Shown: piece after piece, positions 35,368-44,823 of the stretch
Position numbering within the stretch: the stretch's first letter is position 1
Layout of the letters: each line of letters opens with the position of its first letter
DNA from: Paracoccus aestuariivivens
GTDB taxonomy: Bacteria > Pseudomonadota > Alphaproteobacteria > Rhodobacterales > Rhodobacteraceae
Length of the DNA stretch: 64,000 bases
Reading direction: 5' to 3'
Assembly (NCBI RefSeq): GCF_009711225.1
Contig: NZ_WMIE01000019.1
Location: 1-64,000, forward strand
Notes under the pieces: generated by a model
What the model was told of the DNA's origin: nothing
The model's input: the letters and a program-made list of their open reading frames with translations, nothing else
The model's database searches: none
Made by a program: the position numbers and the translations under genes

Positions 35368-36819
35368 ATGAGTTTCCTTGGAATCGATCTGGGCACGTCG
35401 GGATTGCGCGCCCTGCTGGTCTCGGACAGCGGCAGTCCCTTGGGCGCGACCGAGCGTCATTACCGCGTCAGTCACCCGAAATCCGGTTGGTCCGAGCAGG
35501 ACCCCGCCGACTGGATCGCCGCATTGCAGGGCGCGGTTTCGGAACTGCGCGACACCCGACCCGAATTCGCCACGCTGAAAGGGATCGGGGTCGCGGGGCA
35601 TATGCATGGCGCGACACTGCTGGACGCCGCGGATCAGGTCATCCGTCCCTGCATCCTGTGGAACGACACCCGTAGCCATGCCGAGGCCGCGCGTCTGGAC
35701 GCCATGCCGGAATTCCGCGCTACCTCGGGGAATATCGTCTTTCCGGGCTTCACCGCACCGAAGCTGGAATGGGTCAGGACGCATGAGCCGGCAAACTTCG
35801 CGCGGATCGCACATGTCCTGCTTCCGACCGCCTACCTCAACCTGTGGCTGACCGGCGAGCACGTTGCTGACATGTCCGACAGCGCAGGAACCTCGTGGCT
35901 GGATACGGGCGGACGCGACTGGTCGGATGATCTGCTGGTCGCCGGTCACATGCGTCGCAATCAGATGCCGCGCTTGGTCGAAGGCAGTCAGGTCGCGGGC
36001 CGCTTACGGCCCGAATTGCTGCGCGAATGGGGCCTTGCGGGTCTGGTGACCGTCGCTGGCGGAGCAGGTGACAATGCCGCCGCCGCTTGTGGCATTGGCG
36101 CGATGAAAGAAGGACAGGGCTTTGTCTCATTGGGGACATCGGGCGTGCTTCTGGTCGCGCGCGATGGCTATCGGCCCGCGCCACAAACGGCCGTACATAC
36201 TTTCTGCCATGCCGTTCCGGAAAAATGGTACCAGATGGGGGTGATGCTTTCCGCCACCGACAGCCTGAACTGGCTGGCGCAGATCACGGGGGCAAGCCCG
36301 TCCCGATTGACCTCGGATCTGGGCACGCAATTGCGTCGCCCCGGTCCGGTGCGCTTCCTGCCCTATCTTTCCGGCGAAAGGACGCCACATAACGACCCGC
36401 TGATCCGCGGCAGTTTCACCGGCATCGGCTCGGATACCGGTCGCGACGACCTGACCCGCGCCGTACTCGAAGGCGTCGCGTTCGGCCTGCGCGACAGCCA
36501 TGAGGCATTGAAGGTGACCGGCGTCCGGATCGACCGGCTGATGGCAATCGGAGGCGGCGCGCGTTCGCAGACGTGGTTGCAGATTATCGCGACGGCGCTT
36601 GACGTGACGCTGGCCCTACCATCGGACGGAGAGTTCGGTGCCGCACTGGGTGCGGCAAGGCTGGGCATGGTCGCTGCGGGCGCAGGTCCGGTCGATCAAG
36701 TGATGACCTCTCCTGCGACCACGACCGAGATCGCGCCGGATCCCGCGCTACGCGATGCTTTCGATGCCGGTTACGCCGCGTTTCGAGCCGCCTATCCGGC
36801 CATCCGTGCCGCGCAGTGA
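35368..36819 (+). CDS. xylB: Xylulokinase
   Basis: 483 aa FGGY kinase. The N-terminus FLGIDLGTSGLRALL is the phosphate-binding loop, GVAGHMHGA and LWNDTRSHAEA mark the xylulokinase subgroup, GDNAAAACG and the FGGY C-terminal part GGGARSQTWLQI follow. It phosphorylates D-xylulose made by the polyol dehydrogenases, feeding the pentose-phosphate pathway. Last gene of the polyol operon; its stop directly abuts the stop of the convergent SDR gene, so no terminator space exists between them. Confidence 0.92.
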   Translation: MSFLGIDLGTSGLRALLVSDSGSPLGATERHYRVSHPKSGWSEQDPADWIAALQGAVSELRDTRPEFATLKGIGVAGHMHGATLLDAADQVIRPCILWNDTRSHAEAARLDAMPEFRATSGNIVFPGFTAPKLEWVRTHEPANFARIAHVLLPTAYLNLWLTGEHVADMSDSAGTSWLDTGGRDWSDDLLVAGHMRRNQMPRLVEGSQVAGRLRPELLREWGLAGLVTVAGGAGDNAAAACGIGAMKEGQGFVSLGTSGVLLVARDGYRPAPQTAVHTFCHAVPEKWYQMGVMLSATDSLNWLAQITGASPSRLTSDLGTQLRRPGPVRFLPYLSGERTPHNDPLIRGSFTGIGSDTGRDDLTRAVLEGVAFGLRDSHEALKVTGVRIDRLMAIGGGARSQTWLQIIATALDVTLALPSDGEFGAALGAARLGMVAAGAGPVDQVMTSPATTTEIAPDPALRDAFDAGYAAFRAAYPAIRAAQ

Positions 36820-37551
36820 TCAGCGTACGGTATAACCGCCATCGGCCATCAGCACCTCGCCCGTGATGATCCCCGCCTCGACCGAGGCGAGAAAGCCCGC
36901 CGCTGCCGCAATCTCGGAAGGTTTGGCGAAACGCCCGACGGGGATGTCCCTGCGGGCCTTTTCGCCCTTTTCTCCGGCCCAGCCTACCAGCGCCATCGGC
37001 GTTTCGACCACGGTCGGCGCGATGGCGTTCACCGTGATGCCAAAGCCCGCCCACTCCACCGCCAGCACCTTGGTCAACAGATTCAGCCCCGCCTTGCTAG
37101 CACCATAAGCCGCGTGTTCGTCAATCGCGATCACTCCGGCCTGGGACGAGATATTCACCACCCTGCCCCGCCCCGAGCGTTTCAGATAGGGCAGCGCCGC
37201 CACCGACATCAGCCAAGGCGCGCGCAGATTGATCGCCATCGTCGCGTCCCAATCCACGACCGACACTTGCGCCGCCGGAAACACGATACCCAAACCGGCA
37301 TTGTTGATCAGGACGTCGATCCCCATCGCTTCGCCGATCAGCGGCACGATCGCGCTGATCGCTGCGGGGTCGGCCAGATCCAGCGTGAACGCCCGATGAT
37401 GTGACCCAAATCCGGCAGCCAACGTGCCGGTATCCTTGACATCGACCAGCGCAAGCCGCGCTCCGGCCTTCGCAAAATGTTCCGCCATAGCGCGACCGAT
37501 CCCTCCGGCCGCGCCGGTGACCAGCACGGTCAATCCGCTGAAATCGCCCAT
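36820..37551 (-). CDS. SDR dehydrogenase, D-threitol/D-arabitol dehydrogenase (GolD)-like
   Basis: 243 aa classical SDR. The cofactor motif TGAAGGIG is at about 12-19, NNAG at about 87-90, and the catalytic Tyr-Lys in YGASKAG (about 151-157). The substrate-side segment IAPTVVETPM with WAGEKGEKAR then IPVGRFAKP resembles GolD-type D-threitol/D-arabitol dehydrogenases. It is the last gene in a four-gene operon with a sugar kinase and two other SDRs. Substrate is inferred from resemblance and context. Confidence 0.8.
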   Translation of the reverse strand: MGDFSGLTVLVTGAAGGIGRAMAEHFAKAGARLALVDVKDTGTLAAGFGSHHRAFTLDLADPAAISAIVPLIGEAMGIDVLINNAGLGIVFPAAQVSVVDWDATMAINLRAPWLMSVAALPYLKRSGRGRVVNISSQAGVIAIDEHAAYGASKAGLNLLTKVLAVEWAGFGITVNAIAPTVVETPMALVGWAGEKGEKARRDIPVGRFAKPSEIAAAAGFLASVEAGIITGEVLMADGGYTVR

Positions 37552-37558
37552 GCCGCCC

Positions 37559-38287
37559 TCAGATGTCGAAATTGGTGGGCAGGACGATCATGTCGCGGAT
37601 CGTCACATTTCGCGGTCGTGTCAGCATATAGATCACGGCATCGGCAACCTCGTCGGGCTCGATCAGACTGCCGGAATCCTTGGCCTTCTGCAGGTTTTCC
37701 TCGGGCCAGTCCGCCAACAGGGCCGAGATCACCGGCCCCGGAGAAACCTGACCGACGCGGATACCCTTGCGGTTCAGCTGCCGCCGCATGGTCTGGACAA
37801 AGCAGGTAATCGCCCATTTTGATCCGGAATAGACCGGTTCCCACGGGATCGCGGAATGGCCCGCGACCGAACAGGTGACGATGATATCGCCGCTGCCCCG
37901 CTCGACCATGTGGGGAATGACAGCATGAACGTTTTTCATCACGGCGTTCACATTCAGATTCAACATCCGGTCAATAGTCGCACCATCCGTCTCGACCAGA
38001 TCCCCGCCGATATAGGTTCCGGCATTGCAATGCAGTATGTCGATGCGACCAGCCTTGGCCAGCGCCTCTGGGATCATAGCGGCGCAGCTCTCCGCATCCA
38101 GCAGATCGGTGAGCTGAGGGATCGCCGCCGGACCCAGTTCGCCAGCCAGCCGATCCAGCGCGGCGCGGTCACGGTCGACCATGACCACACGCGCACCTTG
38201 CCCGATCAACGCGCGAGCCGTGGCCAGTCCGATCCCGGAAGCCGCGCCCGTAATCAACGCGACCTTATCCGTCAAAATCTCGCCCAT
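37559..38287 (-). CDS. SDR dehydrogenase, ribitol dehydrogenase-like
   Basis: 242 aa from the ATG at 38287 after GGAAAG. SDR marks are TGAASGIG, a CNAGTYIGG version of NNAG, and YSGSKWA. The remembered Klebsiella ribitol dehydrogenase shares IFHANAGAYIGG, EPVYTASK and the C-terminus TRSKNVTVRDIVILP; here HCNAGTYIGG, EPVYSGSK and TRPRNVTIRDMIVLP are at the same places. It should oxidise ribitol to D-ribulose. No ribulokinase is in the window. Spacing to neighbours is 7 and 11 bp. Confidence 0.82.
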   Translation of the reverse strand: MGEILTDKVALITGAASGIGLATARALIGQGARVVMVDRDRAALDRLAGELGPAAIPQLTDLLDAESCAAMIPEALAKAGRIDILHCNAGTYIGGDLVETDGATIDRMLNLNVNAVMKNVHAVIPHMVERGSGDIIVTCSVAGHSAIPWEPVYSGSKWAITCFVQTMRRQLNRKGIRVGQVSPGPVISALLADWPEENLQKAKDSGSLIEPDEVADAVIYMLTRPRNVTIRDMIVLPTNFDI

Positions 38288-38298
38288 CTTTCCCCCCC

Positions 38299-39063
38299 TC
38301 AATGCGTTGTGTATCCGCCATCCGCGACCAGCACCGCGCCGGTGACATAGCTGGCCGCGTCCGATGCCAGAAACAGCGCACAGGTCGCCATTTCCTCGGG
38401 CTGGGCAAATCGGCCCATCGGCGTGTTTTCGGTCCAGATCCGGTTCCATTCCGGATTGGCGATACCCCCCGCCGTCATATCCGAGACGACATAGCCCGGA
38501 GCCAGAGCATTCACCCTGATGCCCCGACCGGCATATTCATAGGCCATGACGGCGCTCATCTGGTGCACGGCGGCCTTAGATGCGTTGTAAGCGACCTGCA
38601 ATTGCGGCTTGTTCGCGACATAACCCGAGATCGAGCCTATATTCACAATCGAACCGCTCCCCTGCGCCAGCATCGGCTTGATCGCAGCCCGCGCAATGCG
38701 GAATGGCGCGATAAGGTTGGTGTCCATGATCCGCTTCAACCTTGCGTCGTCGAAATCGTGGAAATCGCCATTATCGGCGATGCCCGCATTGTTGACCAGA
38801 ATATCCAGCCGACCAAAGCGCTGCACGGTCGCGGCAACCATGCCTTCGGGTGCTGCCTCGTCATTCACATCGGCCTGAAACCATGCGGCACGGTCGGGGT
38901 ACGCCGCCAGAAGCGCGCCAAGCCCGTCAGTCTGCGACCGGCCGGACAACATGCAAAAAGAACCTGCTTCCAGAAACAACTTTGCGATGGCGAGACCGAT
39001 CCCGCGATTACCACCGGTAATCAACGCAACCTTGCCGTCCAACCGAAACCTTTCAAGCGTCAT
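38299..39063 (-). CDS. SDR dehydrogenase, galactitol dehydrogenase-like
   Basis: 254 aa, the same length as Rhodobacter sphaeroides galactitol dehydrogenase. TGGNRGIG, NNAGIAD and YNASKAAVHQ are the SDR motifs; NALAPGYV, ENTPMGRF and AASYVTGAVLVADGGYT recall that enzyme closely. Predicted reaction: galactitol or a similar polyol to a ketose such as tagatose. The kinase gene directly upstream (15 bp) could phosphorylate that ketose. D-tagatose-6-phosphate epimerase is not in the window. Confidence 0.78.
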   Translation of the reverse strand: MTLERFRLDGKVALITGGNRGIGLAIAKLFLEAGSFCMLSGRSQTDGLGALLAAYPDRAAWFQADVNDEAAPEGMVAATVQRFGRLDILVNNAGIADNGDFHDFDDARLKRIMDTNLIAPFRIARAAIKPMLAQGSGSIVNIGSISGYVANKPQLQVAYNASKAAVHQMSAVMAYEYAGRGIRVNALAPGYVVSDMTAGGIANPEWNRIWTENTPMGRFAQPEEMATCALFLASDAASYVTGAVLVADGGYTTH

Positions 39064-39078
39064 CGTTTCCCCCCTCGG

Positions 39079-40056
39079 TCAAATCCGCCGTGCTGTGGTA
39101 CGAATGAAATCATCCAGTTCCGCCAGCGTACCCGCCCCCTCCATAGGGCCGACGGCCGTGACGTTGCGGGCACCCGCAGCGCAGGCATAGGTCAAGGCCG
39201 CCTCGGCCCCCATGCCAAGGCGACGACAGGTGACATAGGCCGCGCCGAAGCAGTCTCCGGCGCCGGTCGGATCGACCTCATCGACCTGAAACGGCGCGGC
39301 ACGGATAACGCTGTCGGGGGTAAACAGGCTCGCGCCGTTAGGTCCGCGTTTCAACACGATCTCGGTCACACCACGTTGCAGAAGATGGGCGATGGCTTGC
39401 GCCTCGGTCGTATCGGGCGCGTCCAGTCCGGCGGCCGGAAATAGCTCGGCGCCGGATGGCAGTAGCAGATCGCATAGGCCGACAAGGCACTGGAACAGTT
39501 CGGCAATCTCGGGACCGCCGGACAGTTCCTTTCGCAAGTTCGGATCTAGCGACAGCGTGCCACCGCGTTCCTTGATCATTGCGGCGGCGCGGACGATGAC
39601 CTCGCGCGCGGGCGGCATCGACAGGGCAGAGCCCATCACGTGCAGATGACCGGCGCGCGCCACAAGCCGCGCCACGGGTTCGCTCCAACCAAAGCGGGTC
39701 GCGGCGGAATGGTTGATGTTGAACACGAACTCGCGGGAGCCATCCGCGCGATAGCGGACAAAGGCGCTGCCGGTCGGCCATTCAGGATCAAGCGCGACCG
39801 CCGAAACATCGACCCCGTCCGACTGCAATCTGGCAAGGTTGAGAGCACCGAAATCATCCGCTCCAACGGCTCCGATCATCGCGCTTTGCCCGCCCAACCG
39901 GCCACATTGGCTGATAAAGATCGCGGGCGCCCCGCTGGGAAACGGGCCAAGCAATGGTTGGGGGTGACGAAAGCCGTCTCCTGTCGTGGTGGCGACAATC
40001 TCGACGATGATTTCGCCGATGCAGAGGGTCGGGCCAAGAGCGTCAGGTGCGAGCAT
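39079..40056 (-). CDS. PfkB-family ketose kinase
   Basis: 325 aa ribokinase-family protein. SQCGRLGGQSAMIGAVGADDFG near the N-terminus and DPTGAGDCFGAAY near residue 260 are the two PfkB signatures, with the Asp of the latter as catalytic base. First gene of an operon with three polyol dehydrogenases, so it likely phosphorylates a ketose: fructose or tagatose. The start ATG at 40056 lacks a strong Shine-Dalgarno. Confidence 0.85.
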   Translation of the reverse strand: MLAPDALGPTLCIGEIIVEIVATTTGDGFRHPQPLLGPFPSGAPAIFISQCGRLGGQSAMIGAVGADDFGALNLARLQSDGVDVSAVALDPEWPTGSAFVRYRADGSREFVFNINHSAATRFGWSEPVARLVARAGHLHVMGSALSMPPAREVIVRAAAMIKERGGTLSLDPNLRKELSGGPEIAELFQCLVGLCDLLLPSGAELFPAAGLDAPDTTEAQAIAHLLQRGVTEIVLKRGPNGASLFTPDSVIRAAPFQVDEVDPTGAGDCFGAAYVTCRRLGMGAEAALTYACAAGARNVTAVGPMEGAGTLAELDDFIRTTARRI

Positions 40057-40166
40057 GGATTGGGCTGCTCATGGTCATGCCGGTTGTTTGATGCCAACAC
40101 CCTTGCACGCAGCCACCCCCCGCCGAAGATTCCCTGCCGCGATAATACATTTGTAATCGAAGCGAT

Positions 40167-40217
40167 CCAGATGTTTCTGGCGGGCAGATATGTCTGCGGG
40201 GCCGCATCGGCCCCGCA
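40167..40217. repeat. Three adjacent hairpins between MFS and PfkB genes
   Basis: Consecutive perfect inverted repeats: CCAGA-N4-TCTGG (40167-40180), GCAGA-N4-TCTGC (40184-40197), and TGCGGGGCCG-CAT-CGGCCCCGCA (40195-40217). The last is a very stable 10-bp stem right after the MFS stop and could terminate or protect that minus-strand transcript. The first two share an AGA/TCT core and could be operator half-sites for the kinase operon. Confidence 0.5.
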
Positions 40218-40226
40218 AGTGTCATG

Positions 40227-41414
40227 TCAGACTTCAAATAGCGCCTCGGACACCTCACGGCGTCGGCCCAGCCAGACCAGAGCCAGCCCGAGGGCAGCCA
40301 ACGCCCCGCCCGCGACCGGAACGGCAGCGTATCCCCAGCCAAGGCTGATGACCGCGCCACCGACCGCCGCGCCAAGCGCATTGCCCAGATTGAATGCGCC
40401 GATATTGATTGACGAGGCCAGTCCCGGCGCTTCCGAGGCCGATTGCATCACGCGCATCTGCACCGGCGGAACCACTGCAAAAGCCGCACCGCCCCAGATC
40501 AGCAACACAATTGCCGCTCCGACATGGGTTCCCAGCAGCAAGGGCATCGCCAGCATGATCGCGGCCAGACCGGCAAGGAAGATCATGGTGGCATTGTCCA
40601 GCGACCAATCGGCCAAGCGCCCCCCAAGCCAATTGCCGATGGTGAAGCCGATCCCGATCAGCACCAGTCCCAGCGTGACGAAACCGCCCGAGGCTCCGGT
40701 CAGGGTTTCAAGGATCGGCGCGACGTAGGTGTACAGCGAGAACATCGCCCCCGCACCCATGACCGTCGTCGCCATGGCAAGCAGCACCTCGGGGCGGGTC
40801 AGAACGCGCAGCTCGCGCTTGACGTCGGGACGCGTGCCGGACATGCCTTTGGGCAAGGCGAACCACAAGGCGGCGATCGCAATCAGGCCCAGCCCTGCGG
40901 TGCCGGCAAAAGCCATGCGCCAGCCGATCTGCTGGCCGACCCAGGTCGCTGCCGGAACGCCACCGATATTCGCGATGGTCAGCCCCATGAACATGGTTGC
41001 GACGGCACTGGCTTGGCGTTCCTTCGGCACGACGCTGGCGGCAACCACCGAACCAAGCCCGAAAAATGCGCCGTGATTCAGGCTGGTCACCAACCGCGCT
41101 ACCAGAAGCGAGACGTAATCCGGCGCGAAGGCCGACATCAGGTTGCCGATGGTAAAGATCGCCATCAGCAGCATCAGCGCCGTCCGCTTGCCGAAGCGGC
41201 TGAAAACCAGCGTCATGACCGGAGCCCCCACCATCACGCCGATGGCGTAGGCGCTGACCAGCATCCCCGCCGACGGGATCGAGACTCCGACCCCGTCAGC
41301 GATGACAGGCAGCAGACCCATGGGTGAAAATTCGGTGGTACCGATCCCGAAGGCTCCGATAGCCAAGGCGATCAGGGGCCAGTTCACCCGGCCCGGATTT
41401 TGTGCGGTATTCAT
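40227..41414 (-). CDS. MFS transporter, DHA1-type efflux pump
   Basis: 395 aa with 12 membrane helices. ALAIGAFGIGTTEFSPMGLLP at the N-terminus and RFGKRTALM in the loop between helices 2 and 3 mark the AraJ/YdhP drug:H+ antiporter subgroup. The ATG at 41414 follows GAGG and lies 7 bp after the aldo-keto reductase stop, so the two form an operon. Likely exports a small toxic or sugar-like compound; substrate unknown. Confidence 0.88.
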   Translation of the reverse strand: MNTAQNPGRVNWPLIALAIGAFGIGTTEFSPMGLLPVIADGVGVSIPSAGMLVSAYAIGVMVGAPVMTLVFSRFGKRTALMLLMAIFTIGNLMSAFAPDYVSLLVARLVTSLNHGAFFGLGSVVAASVVPKERQASAVATMFMGLTIANIGGVPAATWVGQQIGWRMAFAGTAGLGLIAIAALWFALPKGMSGTRPDVKRELRVLTRPEVLLAMATTVMGAGAMFSLYTYVAPILETLTGASGGFVTLGLVLIGIGFTIGNWLGGRLADWSLDNATMIFLAGLAAIMLAMPLLLGTHVGAAIVLLIWGGAAFAVVPPVQMRVMQSASEAPGLASSINIGAFNLGNALGAAVGGAVISLGWGYAAVPVAGGALAALGLALVWLGRRREVSEALFEV

Positions 41415-41421
41415 GGAAACC

Positions 41422-42246
41422 TCATTCGTTCCAGTTGGGTGAAAGCCCCTCGGGGCTGACCAGACGACCATCCGCGCGGGCTAGCCCGCTGATCAGGGCC
41501 ATCTCGTCATTGCTCAAAGCGAAGTCGAAAATCGCGAAGTTCTCGGCGACACGTTCGGGACGGGCGGTTTTCGACAGGGCGATCACGCCCTGCTGGACCA
41601 GCCACCGCAAAGCAACCTGAGCGGCAGATTTTCCGTAGCGCGCTCCGATCTCTTGCAGCACGGCATCTTTCGGGACCGCCCCATCCGCCATGCCGTAATA
41701 GGCGGTGACGGTCGTGCCGGACGGCGCGGCAGCGGCAAGCATCGCGGATTGATCCAGATAGGGATGCATCTCGATCTGGTTGGTGACAATCGGAGCCGTG
41801 CTAAGCGCGACCGACTGGCGAAGTTGCGTGATGTTCTGGTTGCTGACGCCGATAAAGCGCGTCTTTCCCGACGCCTGCACCTCGTTCAGCCAACCGATCT
41901 GGTCGGCCAGCGGAACTTTGTCTCCGGGCCAATGCAGCAGCAGCAGATCGACCTGATCGACGCCCAACCGGTCAAGGCTTTCATCAACCGAAGCTGCGAA
42001 ACGATCCGCGGAATAGTTGTCGCCCCAGACCTTGGTTGTCAGGAACAAATCGTCGCGGCGCACAGCGGACGCGCCAAGCGCACGACCCAACGCGGCCTCG
42101 TTGCCATAGATCTGGGCGGTATCGAAATGCCGGAAGCCTGCCTCCAGCGCCGCAGGGACAACCTGCTCGACCTCGGCATCGCTCATCCGGAACACACCGA
42201 ATCCCAGTGCGGGAATGCGGGCACCATGGGCGGTCACAAATTGCAT
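41422..42246 (-). CDS. Aldo-keto reductase
   Basis: 274 aa of the 2,5-diketo-D-gluconate reductase type (DkgB-like). FDTAQIYGNE holds the catalytic Asp and Tyr, TTKVWGDNY the Lys, and LLLHWPG the His. It reduces carbonyls (2,5-diketogluconate, methylglyoxal and similar) with NADPH. AGGAGAAG precedes the ATG at 42246. Divergent from a LysR regulator 133 bp away, which probably controls it. Confidence 0.9.
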   Translation of the reverse strand: MQFVTAHGARIPALGFGVFRMSDAEVEQVVPAALEAGFRHFDTAQIYGNEAALGRALGASAVRRDDLFLTTKVWGDNYSADRFAASVDESLDRLGVDQVDLLLLHWPGDKVPLADQIGWLNEVQASGKTRFIGVSNQNITQLRQSVALSTAPIVTNQIEMHPYLDQSAMLAAAAPSGTTVTAYYGMADGAVPKDAVLQEIGARYGKSAAQVALRWLVQQGVIALSKTARPERVAENFAIFDFALSNDEMALISGLARADGRLVSPEGLSPNWNE

Positions 42247-42379
42247 CGTCTTCTCCTGCTCGGGGCGCGGTTGCGGCACATGCCGTCTTGGTCCCGATCA
42301 GATACGCAGTAGGCGACGTCTTGATAATCGGCCGAAGATGCACATGATTTGAGAACAAGTTTCACAGATCGGACCGAAT

Positions 42380-43300
42380 ATGGATAATCGCGCGGGCGAG
42401 ATGCAGGTTTTTCTGCGCGTGGTCGAAACCGGCAGCTTCTCGGATGCGGCACGAAATCTGCGGCTGACCCCCTCGACCGTCAGTAAGCTGATCAGCCGGA
42501 TCGAGGCACGTCTGGGCGTCAGATTGCTGGAACGCTCGACACGGCGACTATCGCTGACCACCGAGGGACGGATCTATTACGAACGCAGCCAGACGCTGCT
42601 TGGCGATCTGGAGGAAATCGAACATGATCTGTCGCAGGGAGCGACCAACTTGGGCGGCACAGTGCGGGTGAGCGCCTCGGTCGGTTTCGGGAAACTGGGG
42701 GTCGAGCCGCTTCTGCCTGCCTTCTGGCAGGCCTATCCGAATATTGTCGTCGACCTGTCCCTGTCGGACGAGATCGTGGACCTTTATCTGGACCGGACCG
42801 ATATCGCGTTCCGCGTCGGTCCCTTGCCCGATTCAGGGATGACCGTTCGCAAGCTGGGGACCGCTCCGCGCAAGATTGTCGCCTCGCCCGATTATCTGGA
42901 TCAGCACGGCACGCCGCAGCGGATCGAGGATCTTTCGGCGCATCGTTGCCTTGGCTTCAACTTCCGCCGCTCTGCGCCGATGTGGCCCCTGCGCGAGGCA
43001 GGCCGCGTCATCGAGCGCCGCGTGGCAGGACCATTTCTGGCCAATAACGGCGAAACCGTCCGCCGCATGGCTTTGGCAGGGATGGGGCTGGCTCGCATGG
43101 GAGAGTTCCATCTGCGCGAAGACATCGCCGCAGGTCGGTTGATCGAAGTCCTGCCCTCGGCCACGAAAGGCGACAGCGAAGACGTCAGCGCCCTGTTTCT
43201 GGGAGGAGAGCGTCTGCCTCATCGCGTTCGGGCGTTTCTTGACTTCATGACCCCGAAGCTACGCGATTTTCTGCGGCTGCCGGACGCCCCCACAATTTAG
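42380..43300 (+). CDS. LysR-family transcriptional regulator
   Basis: 306 aa. The winged helix-turn-helix spans residues 1-62 (FLRVVETGSFSDAARNLRLTPSTVSKLISRIEARLG in pieces), followed by the two-lobe effector domain. The subgroup resembles regulators beside quinone/aldehyde reductases. It is divergent from the aldo-keto reductase and MFS pair, the usual LysR-target layout. Its stop overlaps the POT transporter stop by 3 nt on the opposite strand. Confidence 0.92.
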   Translation: MDNRAGEMQVFLRVVETGSFSDAARNLRLTPSTVSKLISRIEARLGVRLLERSTRRLSLTTEGRIYYERSQTLLGDLEEIEHDLSQGATNLGGTVRVSASVGFGKLGVEPLLPAFWQAYPNIVVDLSLSDEIVDLYLDRTDIAFRVGPLPDSGMTVRKLGTAPRKIVASPDYLDQHGTPQRIEDLSAHRCLGFNFRRSAPMWPLREAGRVIERRVAGPFLANNGETVRRMALAGMGLARMGEFHLREDIAAGRLIEVLPSATKGDSEDVSALFLGGERLPHRVRAFLDFMTPKLRDFLRLPDAPTI

Positions 43301-44814
43301 TCGGTTTCGGGCGTGGGCTTCAGATGCTCGCTGCCGCCCAAGGCCCAACGCGTCAGCGGACGCGCGATCAGGATCAGTGCCACGCCGGGGAACAGGCTGC
43401 CCCAGAAAAGGCGGCTGAACAGGTCGGGCATGCTGGCAGGGCTGGACGTATCCATTCCCGTCGCCAGCAGACCCGCCATCAGGCTGCCCAGCGAGGCCGC
43501 AAGGAACCAGAAGCCCATCATCTGGCTCACGAACCGTTTCGGTGCGAGCCGCGAGAACGTGCTCAGGCCGACGGGGCTAAGCAGCAACTCGGCCAAGGTA
43601 TGGATCAGGAATGTACCGAACAGGAACAGGAACGAAACCTTGCCGCCGGTCGAGGCGATTTGCGCGGCCGGAACCAGCAGAAGAAATCCCAATCCGACAA
43701 GGATCAGCGCCAGACCGAATTTGACGAAGACCGAGATCTCCCACTTGCGGTTCTGGGCGAAGATCCAGAACGAGGCGATGACTGGCGTCAGCAGAATGAT
43801 GAAGGCCGGATTCAGGTTCTGGAACCACGAGGCCGGAACCTCGAAACTGCCGAACTGGCGGTCGGTCATCTCGGCTGCGAAAATCGACAGCGATGAACCC
43901 GCCTGCTCGAACCGCGACCAGAAGATGGCTGCCGCAACAAAGAGTATGGCCAGCACGATCATGCGGCGCTTTTCTTCGGCGGTCAGGTCTCCGGCCGCGT
44001 AGATATTCAGGAAGAACCCGATCGCCACCGTCACGATCAACACACCCATTGCCTCGGCAATGCCTTCGGCGCTGCGCAGGTTGATCCAGCCGGTGAAAGT
44101 CAGCGCCGCCATCACGGCGATGGCCGCAACGACGAGGATGCCCGAAATCAGGTGGTCAGACCGCGCGGTATCTGCATTGGGGTGATGGTGCGGTTTGGGC
44201 GGCTCGCCTTTTCCGCGTAATGCCCGTTGACCTGCATAGATAAAATTCACCAGCCCCGCGAACATGGCGACGGCCGCAGCGCCAAAGCCCCAGTGCCAGC
44301 CCCAGGTCTCGCCCAGATATCCCGCGACAAAGCCGCCCAGGATCGCGCCGACGTTGATGCCCATGTAGAAGAACGAGAATCCGGCATCGCGTCCGCCAAT
44401 ATCGTCGCTGTCGTACAACTCGCCCACCATGGACGAGATATTGGGCTTCAACAGCCCCGTCCCGACAGCGATGCTGGCAAGTCCCAGCATGAAAGTCATC
44501 TCATTGGAGCCGGCAATCGCCAGCAGCACATGGCCGATGATGATGATGACAGCGCCGACGATGATCGCCCGTCTCGCCCCCCAGAAACGGTCGGATATCC
44601 AACCGCCTGGCAGGGCAAGAATGTACACGGCTGCGGTGTAGATCCCGTAGATCGCCACCGCCTCGGAGGTGGCAAGCCCCAATCCGCCGTTCGCGATGGC
44701 ATCGATCAGGTACAGCACAAGGATTGCGCGCATCCCGTAATAGCTGAATCGCTCCCACATCTCGACAAGGAAAAGCGAGGTCAATCCGGACGGGTATTTT
44801 CCGATGGCAGTCAT
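43297..44814 (-). CDS. POT-family proton-coupled di/tripeptide transporter
   Basis: 505 aa with about 14 membrane helices. The family motif EMWERFSYYGMRAI (residues about 17-30) gives the ExxER proton-coupling site and peptide-binding residues; FSFFYMGINVGA is the PTR2 second signature. It imports di- and tripeptides with protons. The ATG at 44814 follows AGGTGA; an open frame of 38 codons upstream looks non-coding. A TAGGA-N5-TCCTA dyad lies about 20 bp upstream. Confidence 0.93.
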   Translation of the reverse strand: MTAIGKYPSGLTSLFLVEMWERFSYYGMRAILVLYLIDAIANGGLGLATSEAVAIYGIYTAAVYILALPGGWISDRFWGARRAIIVGAVIIIIGHVLLAIAGSNEMTFMLGLASIAVGTGLLKPNISSMVGELYDSDDIGGRDAGFSFFYMGINVGAILGGFVAGYLGETWGWHWGFGAAAVAMFAGLVNFIYAGQRALRGKGEPPKPHHHPNADTARSDHLISGILVVAAIAVMAALTFTGWINLRSAEGIAEAMGVLIVTVAIGFFLNIYAAGDLTAEEKRRMIVLAILFVAAAIFWSRFEQAGSSLSIFAAEMTDRQFGSFEVPASWFQNLNPAFIILLTPVIASFWIFAQNRKWEISVFVKFGLALILVGLGFLLLVPAAQIASTGGKVSFLFLFGTFLIHTLAELLLSPVGLSTFSRLAPKRFVSQMMGFWFLAASLGSLMAGLLATGMDTSSPASMPDLFSRLFWGSLFPGVALILIARPLTRWALGGSEHLKPTPETD

Positions 44815-44823
44815 AGTCACCTG

